Below, in pieces: positions 1-9,264 of a stretch of 53,109 nt of DNA; position 1 is the first letter of the stretch, and each line of letters opens with the position of its first letter. The stretch is from assembly GCA_027717645.1 (NCBI GenBank), contig JALLOG010000008.1, positions 1 to 53,109 of the forward strand, given 5' to 3'. The translations under genes and the position numbers were made by a program. This stretch comes from Desulfobacterota bacterium AH_259_B03_O07. GTDB lineage: Bacteria; Desulfobacterota_D; UBA1144; Nemesobacterales; CSP1-2. The notes below the pieces were generated by a model. It searched no databases and was not told the DNA's origin. It worked only from the letters and a program-made list of their open reading frames with translations.

Positions 1-1
1 A

Positions 2-91
2 AGCAAACCTTCTAAGAAAAGCAGCTATTTCAAGAAAGTGAAAGTAGGTGAAGAATCATTCATCGTATGTTCTGGGTTTTACACGGATTGA
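2..91 (+). CDS. C-terminal end of an unidentified ORF (partial)
   Basis: An open frame enters from the left edge and ends at a TGA at 89-91, giving 29 lysine- and serine-rich residues. No family is recognisable and no start lies inside the window. It may be the tail of a gene outside the window or chance reading. What it could encode cannot be judged from so short a piece. Confidence 0.2.
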   Translation, partial: SKPSKKSSYFKKVKVGEESFIVCSGFYTD

Positions 92-162
92 TTAGCCATC
101 GTAACCCGAATAAATGGCACTTGGTCTTTGCTTAGCCATCGCCTTACGCTTTATGTGCCATT
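92..162. repeat. Short direct repeat combined with an inverted repeat
   Basis: The 10-mer ttagccatcg occurs at 92-101 and again at 132-141. An 8-bp inverted repeat (aatggcac at 113-120, gtgccatt at 155-162) encloses the second copy. The arrangement begins just after the stop of the partial ORF, so it could be a transcript-end structure or a remnant of a small repeat. No T-run follows the stem directly. Confidence 0.4.
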
Positions 163-840
163 CATATAGATTATTATAAAAAAGCAATTTGCCCCAAGTT
201 TGTTCCTACCTTCTAATGGCTTGCGGTTTTTTATTTAATAGTCTTGTAATAAATTATTCAATTATCATCTACCTAGCGATTTTTTTTACCCTAATCGTGT
301 GGGTAGGGTACGTATATATATGGGGGAGGCCGGGTGGCTACCTCTAGGGGTGTACCCATGCCCCCTGCCGTTAATTAATTAAGATATACCCCTCTATCCT
401 TTCAATAATATTCTTTAATGTGTTTAAGCAGGCATAGCCGAACTAATAATTACAAGAACTTAGCTTCGATTGTATACCAAAGTAGTATATTGATGTTATA
501 TAGCAATTTAATTTTGGGGTTATTATAAATCACTGATGAAGGGGTGTAAGTCCAGTTAATTATTGGATTAATTACTGTTAGAAGAACTATTCATCAATAA
601 ATTTGTCAGTTGGGCTGTTAGCAATAAAATGTTAGAAATTTTCAATGATTTCATGGAATTACGCAATAATTAAATTACGCAATAATTATAAATGATTTAG
701 AGTATTAAGTGGTATTGATAAGGCATGATGCTTTTAGCCACAATGACAATAACGAACTAAATATTTGGAAACAAGATTAAAATATTGAAGTTGAATTTCT
801 TCAAAAGAACTTGTCTACGATCATGGACACTTTCTTGTAA
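163..840. other. Gene-poor left flank of the integrase remnant
   Basis: No convincing gene is visible on either strand. The stretch is strongly AT-rich except for a G/C-rich block at about 300-370, where G-runs on the left could pair with C-runs on the right. A 16-bp tandem duplication sits at 657-688. Lying beyond a truncated integrase, this may be what is left of an integrated element, but no cargo gene remains. Confidence 0.5.
657..688 (+). repeat. 16-bp tandem direct repeat, two copies
   Basis: The unit aattacgcaataatta is repeated exactly at 657-672 and 673-688. Its position about 150 bases beyond the 3' end of the integrase remnant would suit a recombinase arm-binding site, but two copies alone do not show that. 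Confidence 0.55.
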
Positions 841-1163
841 TTATTTATCGCTAACGTTTTCGCTAACACTTTCAAGCCCATTTAACGGCTCATTTCTTTC
901 TAAAGCCTTTACTGCTTGCTTAAAATTCTCTGGTGTTGGATGAGCGTATCTGATTGTCATTTGAATTGAAGAATGTCCCAGCAGCTTTGATACAGTAACC
1001 AAATCGACACCAGAAACTACTAACCTGCTGGCAAATGTGTGTCTTAAGTCATGGAATCTAAAGTCTTTTATGCCTGCTCTCAAGCATGCATTTCTAAATG
1101 CAGTTCTTACGCCTTGGATTGGTTGACCGTAACGAAGGAAGACATTGTAAGAACTGAAATCAA
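841..1163 (-). pseudogene. Tyrosine recombinase (phage-type integrase), C-terminal fragment
   Basis: About 107 codons match the catalytic C-terminal half of tyrosine recombinases. The H-x-x-R box is visible as HDLRHTFAS, followed by LGHSSIQMTIRYAH, which carries the second histidine and the tyrosine nucleophile. The N-terminal DNA-binding region and the first catalytic arginine are absent. Reading back towards the 5' end, integrase-like sequence continues almost to the CCA end of the tRNA-Leu gene, and the open frame then runs meaninglessly through the tRNA. The gene is therefore truncated exactly at a tRNA 3' end, the usual integration site for such elements. It is probably inactive and marks a former integrated element that was lost or rearranged. 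The frame can be opened as far as 1287, but everything upstream of 1163 is tRNA sequence. Confidence 0.85.
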
Positions 1164-1250
1164 TGGTGCCGAAGGCGGGAGTCGAACCCGCACGCCCTCG
1201 CGGGCACTGCCCCCTCAAGACAGCGCGTCTGCCAATTCCGCCACTTCGGC
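1164..1250 (-). tRNA. tRNA-Leu (anticodon GAG)
   Basis: The reverse complement folds as a class II tRNA. It has a 7-bp acceptor stem (GCCGAAG with CTTCGGC), a D-arm with the usual leucine GGCGGAATTGGCAGACGC pattern, an anticodon stem CTGTC/GGCAG closing the loop TTGAGGG, a long variable arm, and a T-arm GCGGG-TTCGACT-CCCGC. The discriminator is A at 1167 and the CCA end is encoded at 1164-1166. The anticodon GAG reads CUU and CUC. An integrase remnant starts immediately at its 3' end. Confidence 0.95.
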
Positions 1251-1312
1251 AGCTAGCAAATCTAAGTGGAAATAAATTAGCACACACTAACTAAATTTCA
1301 AGAATAAATGCA

Positions 1313-2536
1313 CTATGGCCCGAATTTCTGGAGTCTACCCGCATGTGAAAGGATTAGTGTCATTGCCTCGGTCGCTTTGAAAATACCCAGTTCTCCCTTA
1401 AGACATTCCCTTTCATAAAAGCCTGAGCTGTTCCCACCCCTGACGTTTGAAGAACTTAGCAGAAATGGTACTGGGTGCCAACTATGTGATTTCATAACCG
1501 ATGGGGTAGAATGATCACCTGTAACTACCAATACGTCCGGATTAAGTTTCAAGATCTCCGGAACATGACTATCAAATTCCTCAATGACCCCTACCTTTGC
1601 ATCAAAATTACCATCCTCCCCATAGCTATCTGTCTTTTTTATGTGGAGATAGAAAAAATCAAATTCTTCATAATGCCTCTTAAGCGTTTCAATCTCGCTC
1701 CTAATGGAATTATCAGCCACTTCTAATACTTCCATACCCACCAGTTTCGACACCCCTCTATACATTGGATAAGTTGCAATGCAGCCAGCCCTCAAACCGT
1801 ATGCGTCTGAATAAGGGGTAAGGTTTGGATGCCTCGAAAATCCCCTGAGAAGTATGTAATTCGCAACTGGTTCATCCCTAATGATCCGTGAGACATGTTT
1901 GATGAATTTTTCCGCAATTGTGGAGACATGCTCGGCCTCTTTACACCCAGCATTAGGAAAAATAGGTTTTCTACCAACAATTTGCGGATCGGTGTCTGAG
2001 ACATTATCAGCACCCCCTTCGACGGGTTCAGGAAATGTAAAAACCAAAGCAAATCGATGTTCCATTCCTGAATCCATCCTTATCTTAACACCGTCAATTT
2101 CATGAATTTCGTTCACGATCTTCGAAGTGATACGCTTATTCTCCTCCGTTGATATCCTTCCTGCCCTTCGATCTGTTACGATTGGCACTTCGCCTTCATA
2201 TTTAACACTGGCAAAATTTCCCCTTATCGCTATGTCATTTCGCGTAACCTCCATACCCAACCCCAGTGCTTCAAGAATTCCTCTGCCAATTTCAAATTTA
2301 AGAGGATCATAACCAAAGAGCCCAAGATGAGCGGGACCACTTCCAGGCGTAATTCCCGGTGCAACAGGTATGTGTAGCCCAGAAGCGCCGTTTTTTGCTA
2401 GGTCATCTAAATTCGGAGTTGAAGCCGCTTCCAACTCGGTTTTTCCGTTCAGAGGCAAACCACCAAGACCGTCTAATACGCATAACACAATTTTTGTATT
2501 GTTTGGTTGTAATATTCGGCTCAGTATACCTTGCAT
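1313..2536 (-). CDS. apgM: 2,3-bisphosphoglycerate-independent phosphoglycerate mutase, archaeal type (ApgM)
   Basis: The 407-residue protein interconverts 3- and 2-phosphoglycerate in glycolysis and gluconeogenesis. It belongs to the alkaline-phosphatase superfamily: the N-terminal metal site lies in VLDGLGGLP, the phosphorylated serine probably in PGITPGSGPAHLGLFGYDP, the DRRAGRIS segment is typical of the ApgM branch, and the C-terminal metal ligands are in TGDHSTPS and a later HSWHPVPFLL. Length fits the family (about 400). It differs from the roughly 510-residue GpmI type, and this branch is common in archaea and some deltaproteobacterial and deep-branching bacterial lineages. Enolase, the next enzyme of the pathway, is encoded at 48787 but not in the same transcription unit. 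The gene reads away from the tRNA and ends just short of it. Confidence 0.9.
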   Translation of the reverse strand: MQGILSRILQPNNTKIVLCVLDGLGGLPLNGKTELEAASTPNLDDLAKNGASGLHIPVAPGITPGSGPAHLGLFGYDPLKFEIGRGILEALGLGMEVTRNDIAIRGNFASVKYEGEVPIVTDRRAGRISTEENKRITSKIVNEIHEIDGVKIRMDSGMEHRFALVFTFPEPVEGGADNVSDTDPQIVGRKPIFPNAGCKEAEHVSTIAEKFIKHVSRIIRDEPVANYILLRGFSRHPNLTPYSDAYGLRAGCIATYPMYRGVSKLVGMEVLEVADNSIRSEIETLKRHYEEFDFFYLHIKKTDSYGEDGNFDAKVGVIEEFDSHVPEILKLNPDVLVVTGDHSTPSVMKSHSWHPVPFLLSSSNVRGGNSSGFYERECLKGELGIFKATEAMTLILSHAGRLQKFGP

Positions 2537-2602
2537 TTTTGAACCCCAAAATAATGTTTTTTAAAGGTTCCTAATGTTACCTAAACAAATTTAAGTTGAA
2601 AA

Positions 2603-3370
2603 CTAAGGATCATCCAATTCAAATTCCATACCATCGTAGCCAGGTTCAATACCCTGAGGTAGCTTCTTTAAAAGGGTATTGTAGTCCAACTCGTGACTCA
2701 TATGTGTAAAGACAGTCTCTTTGGGGCTAAGCGTTCGGCTTGTCTCGATCGCCTGGTCAACACTCAGATGAGCCGGATGAGGATTGATTCTAAGGGCATC
2801 TAGTATCAAAAGATCTAGCCCATTTAATTTTTTCTTTGATTCATCAGGTATCCCACTACAGTCAGTGAGATATGCCATATTTCCAATCCTGTATCCATAA
2901 ATAATCCAATCCGCATGATTTATCTCTATAGGATTTATTGTTATGCCAAATAAATCTATGTCACCGTTAATAGCAGATATTTCTAGCTTTGGCTTTCCAC
3001 CAGCTGAATAAGACCCATCAAAAATATACTTGAAATTCGATTTGATATTAGAAACCGTTTGTGGATCCCCATAGCACGGAATAACCGTCTTGTTTATGAA
3101 ATTATATGTCCTGAGCTCATCAATTCCGTGAGTATGATCAGCATGAGAATGAGTATAAAGAACCGCATCAATCTTTGTCATCTGGTGAGCAAAAGCCTGA
3201 ATCCTGAGATCCGGTGATGTGTCTACTAAAATGTTTTTGTCCTTTGTTTGAACAAGAATCGAACACCTAGTCCTTTTATTTCTAGGGTCCTGAGAATTGC
3301 AGACCGAACAACCACACCCTATTATCGGAACCCCCGTTGACGTGGCACAACCTAATATGATGACCTTCAT
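2603..3370 (-). CDS. MBL-fold metallo-hydrolase, PhnP-like phosphodiesterase
   Basis: This is a 255-residue metallo-beta-lactamase-fold protein. The metal-binding motif is THSHADHTHGIDELR near residues 93-108, and later ligands lie in YLTDCSG and in a C-terminal HMSHE. The N-terminal GTSTGVP-like turn followed by GCGCSVCNS, a cysteine cluster, is characteristic of the PhnP / cyclic-phosphate phosphodiesterase subgroup, in which those cysteines bind an extra zinc. PhnP hydrolyses 5-phosphoribosyl 1,2-cyclic phosphate in phosphonate use, but there are no phn genes here, so the substrate is probably another cyclic phosphate or unknown. It lies 66 bases upstream of apgM on the same strand and may be cotranscribed with it. 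Confidence 0.8.
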   Translation of the reverse strand: MKVIILGCATSTGVPIIGCGCSVCNSQDPRNKRTRCSILVQTKDKNILVDTSPDLRIQAFAHQMTKIDAVLYTHSHADHTHGIDELRTYNFINKTVIPCYGDPQTVSNIKSNFKYIFDGSYSAGGKPKLEISAINGDIDLFGITINPIEINHADWIIYGYRIGNMAYLTDCSGIPDESKKKLNGLDLLILDALRINPHPAHLSVDQAIETSRTLSPKETVFTHMSHELDYNTLLKKLPQGIEPGYDGMEFELDDP

Positions 3371-3449
3371 GATTCCAAATTTAGCATTAAGTTATTATCA
3401 ATGCAAAACATTTGATAGACAAAAGAAATTTCAAGAATAAAAAAAATGA

Positions 3450-3478
3450 TTTACAAATCAAAAAAAATATAATATAAT
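3450..3478 (+). promoter_or_regulatory. Sigma-70-type promoter of the amidase gene
   Basis: TTTACA at 3450-3455 and a perfect TATAAT at 3473-3478 are separated by 17 bases. Transcription would start near 3485, only about six bases before the ATG at 3491, and no Shine-Dalgarno motif is present. The transcript would therefore be almost leaderless. Confidence 0.55.
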
Positions 3479-3490
3479 AGAATACTTAAG

Positions 3491-5200
3491 ATGAATACTG
3501 TTAAAACTGCTTTAAGTTTAAGCTCAATCATACTAATATTATTTTTATCCAATCCTTCTTTCGCAAAGAATGGAGGAGAATTACTTTTTAAAGAAGCCCT
3601 GAACCTTTACAAAAACCTCACAACAGATTCAGTTAAGGTAAAGGATCAGGAAATATGGGACGTAATTGGTAGAGCGTTTTACAGTATATACATAAACCAC
3701 CCAGATAGCTCAAAAGCCCCAAATTCATTATTTCTATCCGGGAAAATGTATGAGGAAATGGGGTACGGATTTAAATCCCGTGAGGATTTGGATAGATCTG
3801 TCGAACGATCAAGATTATTCATAAGGGTCTATCCTAACAGCAACCTAGCAGATGATGCCCAAATCCGGATAGCCAGGATCATAGAGGGTTGGGATAAGAA
3901 GCAGGCATATTTAGAATATGAAAAATTGATAGATGATTTCCCAAATGGCGATATGGTATATGCTGCTAAAAACAAGATACAGGAGCTTTCTCCCTTTAAA
4001 CCATCCAAATCTGAAAGGGCCTTGGCAAAAAAAACTCATAAGAATGGTTTAGTGACTATAAATCAAATCAGACACTGGTCAACTCAAAATTACACCAGGG
4101 TAGTAATTTACCTTGATAAGGAAATGCCTTATAAATCATATTTTTTAAAGTTTGATCCTAATTTGGGCAAACCTCCTAGGCTATACGTGGATATTCAGGG
4201 TACAACTGTAGAGAAGAATCTAAAGGTGCCACTTATAGAAAAGGGCTTACTTGAAGAAATAAGGTTTGGAAGAAATACCCTTAATAAGGCGAGGGTTGTG
4301 CTTTATATAAGAAGCTTTGAAGACTATCGTGTGTTTTCGCTAAAAGATCCATTTAGGATCGTAATGGACATAGAGGGTGAAAAATCAAAAGGTCTTGATT
4401 TCATGGCCAAGAACAGAGACTCTCGAAACACTAAACCAATAGTTTCTGTCCCTAAGGACGGAGAAGATATATCTAGTCTTAGAGGAGCGCTAGGCCTCAA
4501 AGTGAAAACAGTGGTTATAGACCCCGGCCATGGAGGTCATGATTCAGGTGCAATTGGACCAACTGGTCTTAGGGAAAAAAATGTTAATTTGAAAATAGCA
4601 AAAGCCCTAAAGAAGCAACTTGAATTGCATGGTAAAGCTATTGGAATCTCAAGGGTGATGCTCACCAGAAGTAATGACCGATTTATTCCCCTTGAGGAAA
4701 GAACTGCTATAGCAAAAAAGCATAATGCAGATCTGTTTATATCAATACACTGTAATGCAGCAAAGAACAAGAAAGCATACGGAATTGAAACATATATATT
4801 GAGCTTTACAAAGGACCCGGAAGCCCTATCTGTTGCTGCAAGAGAAAATGCAACTACGAAGAGAGGGCTTAGCGACTTAAAAGACATAATTCAAGATTAT
4901 CTACTAAGCTCGAAAATTGAGGAGTCAAGAAGGTTTGCAAACCATGTTCAAGGCTCAGTAATTACAAACGTTTCACACAAATACAAACCGGTTAAAAATA
5001 AAGGCGTTAAAAAAGCCCCATTTATTGTCTTAATCGGCGCTGATATACCAAGCATTCTGGTTGAAACCTCATTCATTTCAAACCCAAGGGAAGAGAAACG
5101 GCTTAAAAGCCAGAAATTTTTAGATGAAATCGCTAACGGTATTTATTCAGGTATAAAACGTTACTCAACTGAAGTAGAAACCGCCTCTTTGATAAAATAG
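3491..5200 (+). CDS. N-acetylmuramoyl-L-alanine amidase (AmiA/B/C type) with TPR-like and AMIN domains
   Basis: The 569-residue periplasmic enzyme cleaves the amide bond between muramic acid and the stem peptide during septum splitting or wall recycling. A signal peptide covers about residues 1-25. Residues 30-170 form a helical, TPR-like module (FPNG and YPNS turns, as in tol-pal YbgF-type repeats). An AMIN domain, which targets peptidoglycan or the septum, spans about 190-300, and the zinc-dependent Amidase_3 domain about 340-560. Probable zinc ligands are His in DPGHGGHDSG (near 347), Glu in LREKNVN and His in SIHCNAA (near 420); the catalytic Glu lies in LVETSFISN (near 525). The N-terminal repeat module makes it longer than E. 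coli AmiC (about 417). It stands alone, with its own promoter just upstream. Confidence 0.9.
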   Translation: MNTVKTALSLSSIILILFLSNPSFAKNGGELLFKEALNLYKNLTTDSVKVKDQEIWDVIGRAFYSIYINHPDSSKAPNSLFLSGKMYEEMGYGFKSREDLDRSVERSRLFIRVYPNSNLADDAQIRIARIIEGWDKKQAYLEYEKLIDDFPNGDMVYAAKNKIQELSPFKPSKSERALAKKTHKNGLVTINQIRHWSTQNYTRVVIYLDKEMPYKSYFLKFDPNLGKPPRLYVDIQGTTVEKNLKVPLIEKGLLEEIRFGRNTLNKARVVLYIRSFEDYRVFSLKDPFRIVMDIEGEKSKGLDFMAKNRDSRNTKPIVSVPKDGEDISSLRGALGLKVKTVVIDPGHGGHDSGAIGPTGLREKNVNLKIAKALKKQLELHGKAIGISRVMLTRSNDRFIPLEERTAIAKKHNADLFISIHCNAAKNKKAYGIETYILSFTKDPEALSVAARENATTKRGLSDLKDIIQDYLLSSKIEESRRFANHVQGSVITNVSHKYKPVKNKGVKKAPFIVLIGADIPSILVETSFISNPREEKRLKSQKFLDEIANGIYSGIKRYSTEVETASLIK

Positions 5201-5433
5201 AACAAATAATTTTGAACTTTAACCTATTGATTACTTATCAAATTAACTTTGAGAATTCATATCGAAACTTCTTAATTGTGAACTACTGAGTAATGTTAAT
5301 CCATTAATTAAGTCTAAATAAGAATAATTTCTTCTATTATTTTTTAAACAAAATAGCCACATTGTTTTAGTTAGTTAAAACGGTCACAATTTAACGAATA
5401 GGTTTTGTAAATACGATCTAGGGCTCAAAATTA

Positions 5434-6519
5434 GTGGAAATATCTTTCTACAGGCATTCACTTTTCAGCAGAGGTGGGGACAGGATGGTAGTGGAATATG
5501 CAAATTATCTCGCTGAGAAGGGATATAAAGTTATCATATGGTATAACACCCTTAACACTGTTTTTAAGCTACATCCGCAACTCAAACTGGTAAAGATTCC
5601 TCTTCCCACAAGACTCGGAACGATTATTCATGCATCTCTAAAAAAGTTCCAGTCGGATGTTATTATCGTAGATATTATTCCCTTAGCATCATTATTATCC
5701 ATTAGAAACCGCCTCGGGTTGATTTACTTTGCTCAAGGCTATGATGAGTCTTACTACCGCAACACCTTTAGAAAGCTACTAACTAAGTTGCTCTATTTAT
5801 TTTCTTTAAAAGTTATGAAGGTAAAAACAATTGCTGTATCCAATGAGCTTGCTCAAATGCTTAAAGAAAAATACGATGCCCGAGTAAGAACCGTCGAAAA
5901 CGGCATAGATTTTGACACTTTCTATCCCGACCCCGATGAAGAGTTAATAGCAATCAAGGGTGATAGAAAATCGGTTCTTTTGCTTTCTAGAGACGATCAC
6001 ACAAAGGGACTAGATATTGCAGTTAAAGTCATAAATAAACTGAGTGATGAGTGGAAAGATAAAATAGAGATTTGGACATGTGGAGAAGAGTTAAAAACAG
6101 AAACTCTAAAAACCAAGATTAGAAACTTTGGCTGGATTGGAAAAGACAGACTCAGGAAGGTACTTAGCAGTGGTGATATTCTTTTTTATCCCACAAGATA
6201 CGAAGGGTTCCCCCTTTTCCCGCTCGAGGCTATGGCCTGTGGTTGTCCAGTGGTTACAACTCGAGCCGTTTTGTATGTAAAAGATGGGGAGAACGCCCTT
6301 GTAACAGAAATAGAAGACACTGACATTTTAAAAGAAAAACTGGAGAGTATTCTCAGAGACGATTTGCTGAGAGAAAAAATGCGAAAAAATGGATTTAAGA
6401 CAGCCACAAAATACGATCTTAAGAAAAGCCGAGGAAGTTTTGAAAAGATAATCTCAGATGTTTTTAATTTAAGTTCAAATCTACCCTCAGATAAGCCCAC
6501 GATTATATCTTCTAAGTAA
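5434..6519 (+). CDS. Glycosyltransferase family 4
   Basis: A 361-residue GT-B-fold glycosyltransferase transferring a sugar from a nucleotide-sugar donor to a growing surface glycan at the cytoplasmic membrane face. The N-terminal acceptor domain begins with a typical Gly-rich loop (FSRGGDRMVVEYANYLAEKG). The C-terminal donor domain carries LLLSRDDHTKGLD and the E-x7-E motif of family GT4, beginning EGFPLFPLEAMACGCP. The start is a GTG at 5434, chosen because the N-terminus then matches family members; the Shine-Dalgarno is weak. The gene has a close, N-terminally truncated paralog at 8588-9247. It heads a plus-strand pair with the gene at 6524, only four bases downstream. Donor and acceptor cannot be told from sequence. 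Confidence 0.85.
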   Translation: MEISFYRHSLFSRGGDRMVVEYANYLAEKGYKVIIWYNTLNTVFKLHPQLKLVKIPLPTRLGTIIHASLKKFQSDVIIVDIIPLASLLSIRNRLGLIYFAQGYDESYYRNTFRKLLTKLLYLFSLKVMKVKTIAVSNELAQMLKEKYDARVRTVENGIDFDTFYPDPDEELIAIKGDRKSVLLLSRDDHTKGLDIAVKVINKLSDEWKDKIEIWTCGEELKTETLKTKIRNFGWIGKDRLRKVLSSGDILFYPTRYEGFPLFPLEAMACGCPVVTTRAVLYVKDGENALVTEIEDTDILKEKLESILRDDLLREKMRKNGFKTATKYDLKKSRGSFEKIISDVFNLSSNLPSDKPTIISSK

Positions 6520-6523
6520 TACT

Positions 6524-7837
6524 ATGAAAGGAAAAATCCTTATTTGCGCTTATCATTTCCCACCCATAGGCACACCGAGAAGTTTCAGATGGCGAGAGTT
6601 TGTAAGACACTTATCTTCAAAGGGGTGGGATGTTGATGTTCTCACAATTGATACATCACCCAAACATCCAAACTACGATTCAAAACTTCTCGACGATATA
6701 CCAAAGGAAGTAAGGATATTTAGAACTTACCCTGGAATTATGCACCATCTGTCAAGTCTTTTGTTGAGCAATGATACGGAAAGAAATAATGGAACTACTG
6801 GCGATTACAAATTTTCACTAAGACGAAGAGTGGGGAATTTTTTATTGAATATGTTTGAGAAAGGTTTTAGACATTTTTTTATACCAGATGAAGCAATCCC
6901 ATGGATGCCATTTGCACTAATAAAAGGTATAAGAATCATAAAAGAAAATAATTATGATCTAATTATATCATCAAGTTTTCCTTTTACATGTCATGTAGTT
7001 GCATACTTCCTTAAACGCCAGAGTCCTAATTCCACTTGGATTACGGACTACGGGGATCCTTGGATAAATAATCCCCTACTACCATTGCCGCGATGGCGTT
7101 CATATATAGACAAAAAAGTTGAGTCTAAGATTCTAAAATCAGCAGGCAATCTAATTGTAACCACTGAAGAAACAAGAGACCACTATTTGAACCTATATCC
7201 ATTTCTTAGTCCAAAAAATATTAAGGTTATTTCACAGGGTTTTTCTCCAGAGGAATATAATGAGGTCTCTGCCGAGACTACAGATAGATTCAGGATTGTA
7301 TATACCGGCAGTTTTTATAAAGCTAGTGAACCCTTTTTACTATTTGATGTACTTAAACAGTTAAAGCAGATATGGGAGGATTTGGATATAGTTATAACCG
7401 GATATTTAGTTAATGAAGATTACAAAAGGTATATCGAGGATAATGGCCTTTCTGAAATTGTTCACTTTGCTGGTATGGTTCCTCACCAAAGAGCCATATC
7501 ACTTCAAAAAGGCGCTTCTTTGCTTCTTTTGATTGGACATAAAGGTGGAATACAAATACCAGGAAAAATTTATGAATACATAGCAGCTCAAAGACCTATT
7601 CTATCAATTAAAAATGGCGAGGCTGATTTGGCTTCAAAAATAGTGGAAAAACTTAACAGAGGAATCACAGTACAAAATAACCCTCAAATGATTAAAGACT
7701 CCTTAATACATTTCCACAATCTCTGGAAAAATAAAAATCTAGACCGTAATTTCAACCTAGAATATGTTGACGATTATTCTTGGGATAGATTAGGCAATAA
7801 GTTACATGAAACAATGCTAGAAACGCAGCAGACCTAG
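6524..7837 (+). CDS. Glycosyltransferase, GT-B fold (WbuB/GT4-like)
   Basis: The 437-residue protein has an N-terminal CAYHFPPIGTPRSFRWREFVRHL segment, typical of GT4 enzymes in O-antigen and capsule clusters, and a Rossmann-like C-terminal half (YTGSFYKASEP, then FAGMVPHQRAISLQKGASLLLL, then PGKIYEYIAAQRPIL). The last segment is the donor-binding region, with the usual E in KIYEYIAA. It follows the preceding glycosyltransferase after four bases and is probably translated from the same message. Substrate unknown. It has no paralog elsewhere in the window, unlike its neighbours on both sides. Confidence 0.75.
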   Translation: MKGKILICAYHFPPIGTPRSFRWREFVRHLSSKGWDVDVLTIDTSPKHPNYDSKLLDDIPKEVRIFRTYPGIMHHLSSLLLSNDTERNNGTTGDYKFSLRRRVGNFLLNMFEKGFRHFFIPDEAIPWMPFALIKGIRIIKENNYDLIISSSFPFTCHVVAYFLKRQSPNSTWITDYGDPWINNPLLPLPRWRSYIDKKVESKILKSAGNLIVTTEETRDHYLNLYPFLSPKNIKVISQGFSPEEYNEVSAETTDRFRIVYTGSFYKASEPFLLFDVLKQLKQIWEDLDIVITGYLVNEDYKRYIEDNGLSEIVHFAGMVPHQRAISLQKGASLLLLIGHKGGIQIPGKIYEYIAAQRPILSIKNGEADLASKIVEKLNRGITVQNNPQMIKDSLIHFHNLWKNKNLDRNFNLEYVDDYSWDRLGNKLHETMLETQQT

Positions 7838-7912
7838 ATCCCTGATGCACAATATAGATTGAGTAAAGAGAGAAGTTCAAATAGCTTATCTGCGATGGAA
7901 CACAATTTAATT

Positions 7913-8587
7913 CTATTGCAACCCGCGAAGCTCATCTAAAAGAGCCATGTTATCAGTTAATAATGCATCATAGATCCTTACTAATTTAGAATTTAACATC
8001 TTGATATCGTACCTCTCTTCTATCAATTTCCTTCCATATCTGCCCATACTCCCCCATCTATCAGGATGCCTAATAAGATAATCTAATTTTGCTGAGATGG
8101 CATTAATGTCCCTTTCTGGCACTAGAAACCCCGATTCCCCATCCATTACAACCTCTGGTATACCGCTATGAAACGTTGAAATAGTAGGTAAACCAACAGC
8201 TTGTGCTGCCATTAAAACCACAGATATCCCCTCTTGTTCATTATCATTTGCTGTTACACTCGGGAGAATAAAAATATATGCTTCTCCGTAGAGCTTTAAT
8301 ATTTGATCACGTGTAAATTCACCTAAAAGCTTTACATTTCTCTCAATTCCTAATTTCGTAATTAGAGTTTCCAAACTTCCTTTTGAGGGTCCATCACCGA
8401 TAATTATATATTCAATCTTAATTCCTGAATTTGCTCTTATTAAATTGGCAACGGCTTTTATAGAGTATTCATATCCTTTTTTTTCGGCTAACCGAGCAAC
8501 CGTAATTAACTTCAAAACACCGGAATCCAATTTTCTGTCTTTAAATTTAAACTCATCAAGATCCTTTACCATTTTTGTTTAAACCTG
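7913..8587 (-). pseudogene. GT4 glycosyltransferase, C-terminal half only
   Basis: About 220 residues cover only the nucleotide-sugar-binding half of a GT4 enzyme: LITVARLAEKKGYEYSIKA, YIIIGDGPSKGSLE, and the E-x7-E region EGISVVLMAAQAVGLP. It is clearly paralogous to the C-terminal half of the intact 416-residue gene at 10335-11585, down to the conserved tail (GRYGRKLIEERYDIKMLN). The N-terminal acceptor domain is missing. The open frame begins at an ATG at 8572, and recognisable homology stops within about 15 bases, where an oppositely oriented truncated gene begins. The frame is otherwise intact, so a short protein could be made, but a working transferase is unlikely. Confidence 0.85.
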
Positions 8588-9247
8588 ATGAAAATAAAGA
8601 CAATTGCTGTTTCAAATAATCTAGCCGATTTGCTTACCACATCATATAAGACTCATGCCCAGGCTGTCGAAAACGGAATAGATATAAATTCACTTTATCC
8701 TGACCCTGATGAAGTCTTACTAAGTAGTAAAGGTAATAATAAAGCAATACTGCTGCTTTCACGTAAAGATTATAGAAAAGGACTCGACATTGCCATTAGA
8801 GTGATAAATATAACGAGTTCCGATTTGTTACGGAAAATTGAAATCTGGACATGTGGTGAAAAGTTGGAAAACGGAATTTTTAATACAAAAGTAAGAAATT
8901 TTGGTTGGGTTGGAATAGATGATCTTAGGAAAATATTAAGTAGTGCCGATGTCCTTTTTTATCCTACCAGACACGAAGGCTTTGGGCTTTTGCCCCTAGA
9001 GGCGATGGCTTGTGGCTGTCCCGTAATTACCACCCAGGCGGTACCATATGTAACAGATAGTGAAAATGCGCTTGTCACGGAGGTCAAGGACATAGAAAAA
9101 TTAAAAATAAAACTCCGTGAAATACTCAGTAACAAATCTCTATGCGATAGGTTAAAACAAAACGGACTTATTACTGCAAAAAATTATAACATTAAAGAAA
9201 GCCAGATGAAATTCTCTAAGACCCTTAATCAGTTATTATCTTCATGA
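8588..9247 (+). pseudogene. GT4 glycosyltransferase, C-terminal part only
   Basis: The 219 codons match residues from about 129 to the end of the intact glycosyltransferase at 5434-6519, with very high similarity (compare KTIAVSNNLADLL with KTIAVSNELAQML, and EGFGLLPLEAMACGCP with EGFPLFPLEAMACGCP). The N-terminal acceptor domain is absent. The ATG at 8588 is simply the internal Met-Lys codons of the ancestral gene. It lies head to head with the truncated gene ending at 8587, so both lost their 5' halves at one joint. No ribosome-binding site precedes it. Confidence 0.85.
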
Positions 9248-9264
9248 TTTTTGAATTAAAAACT

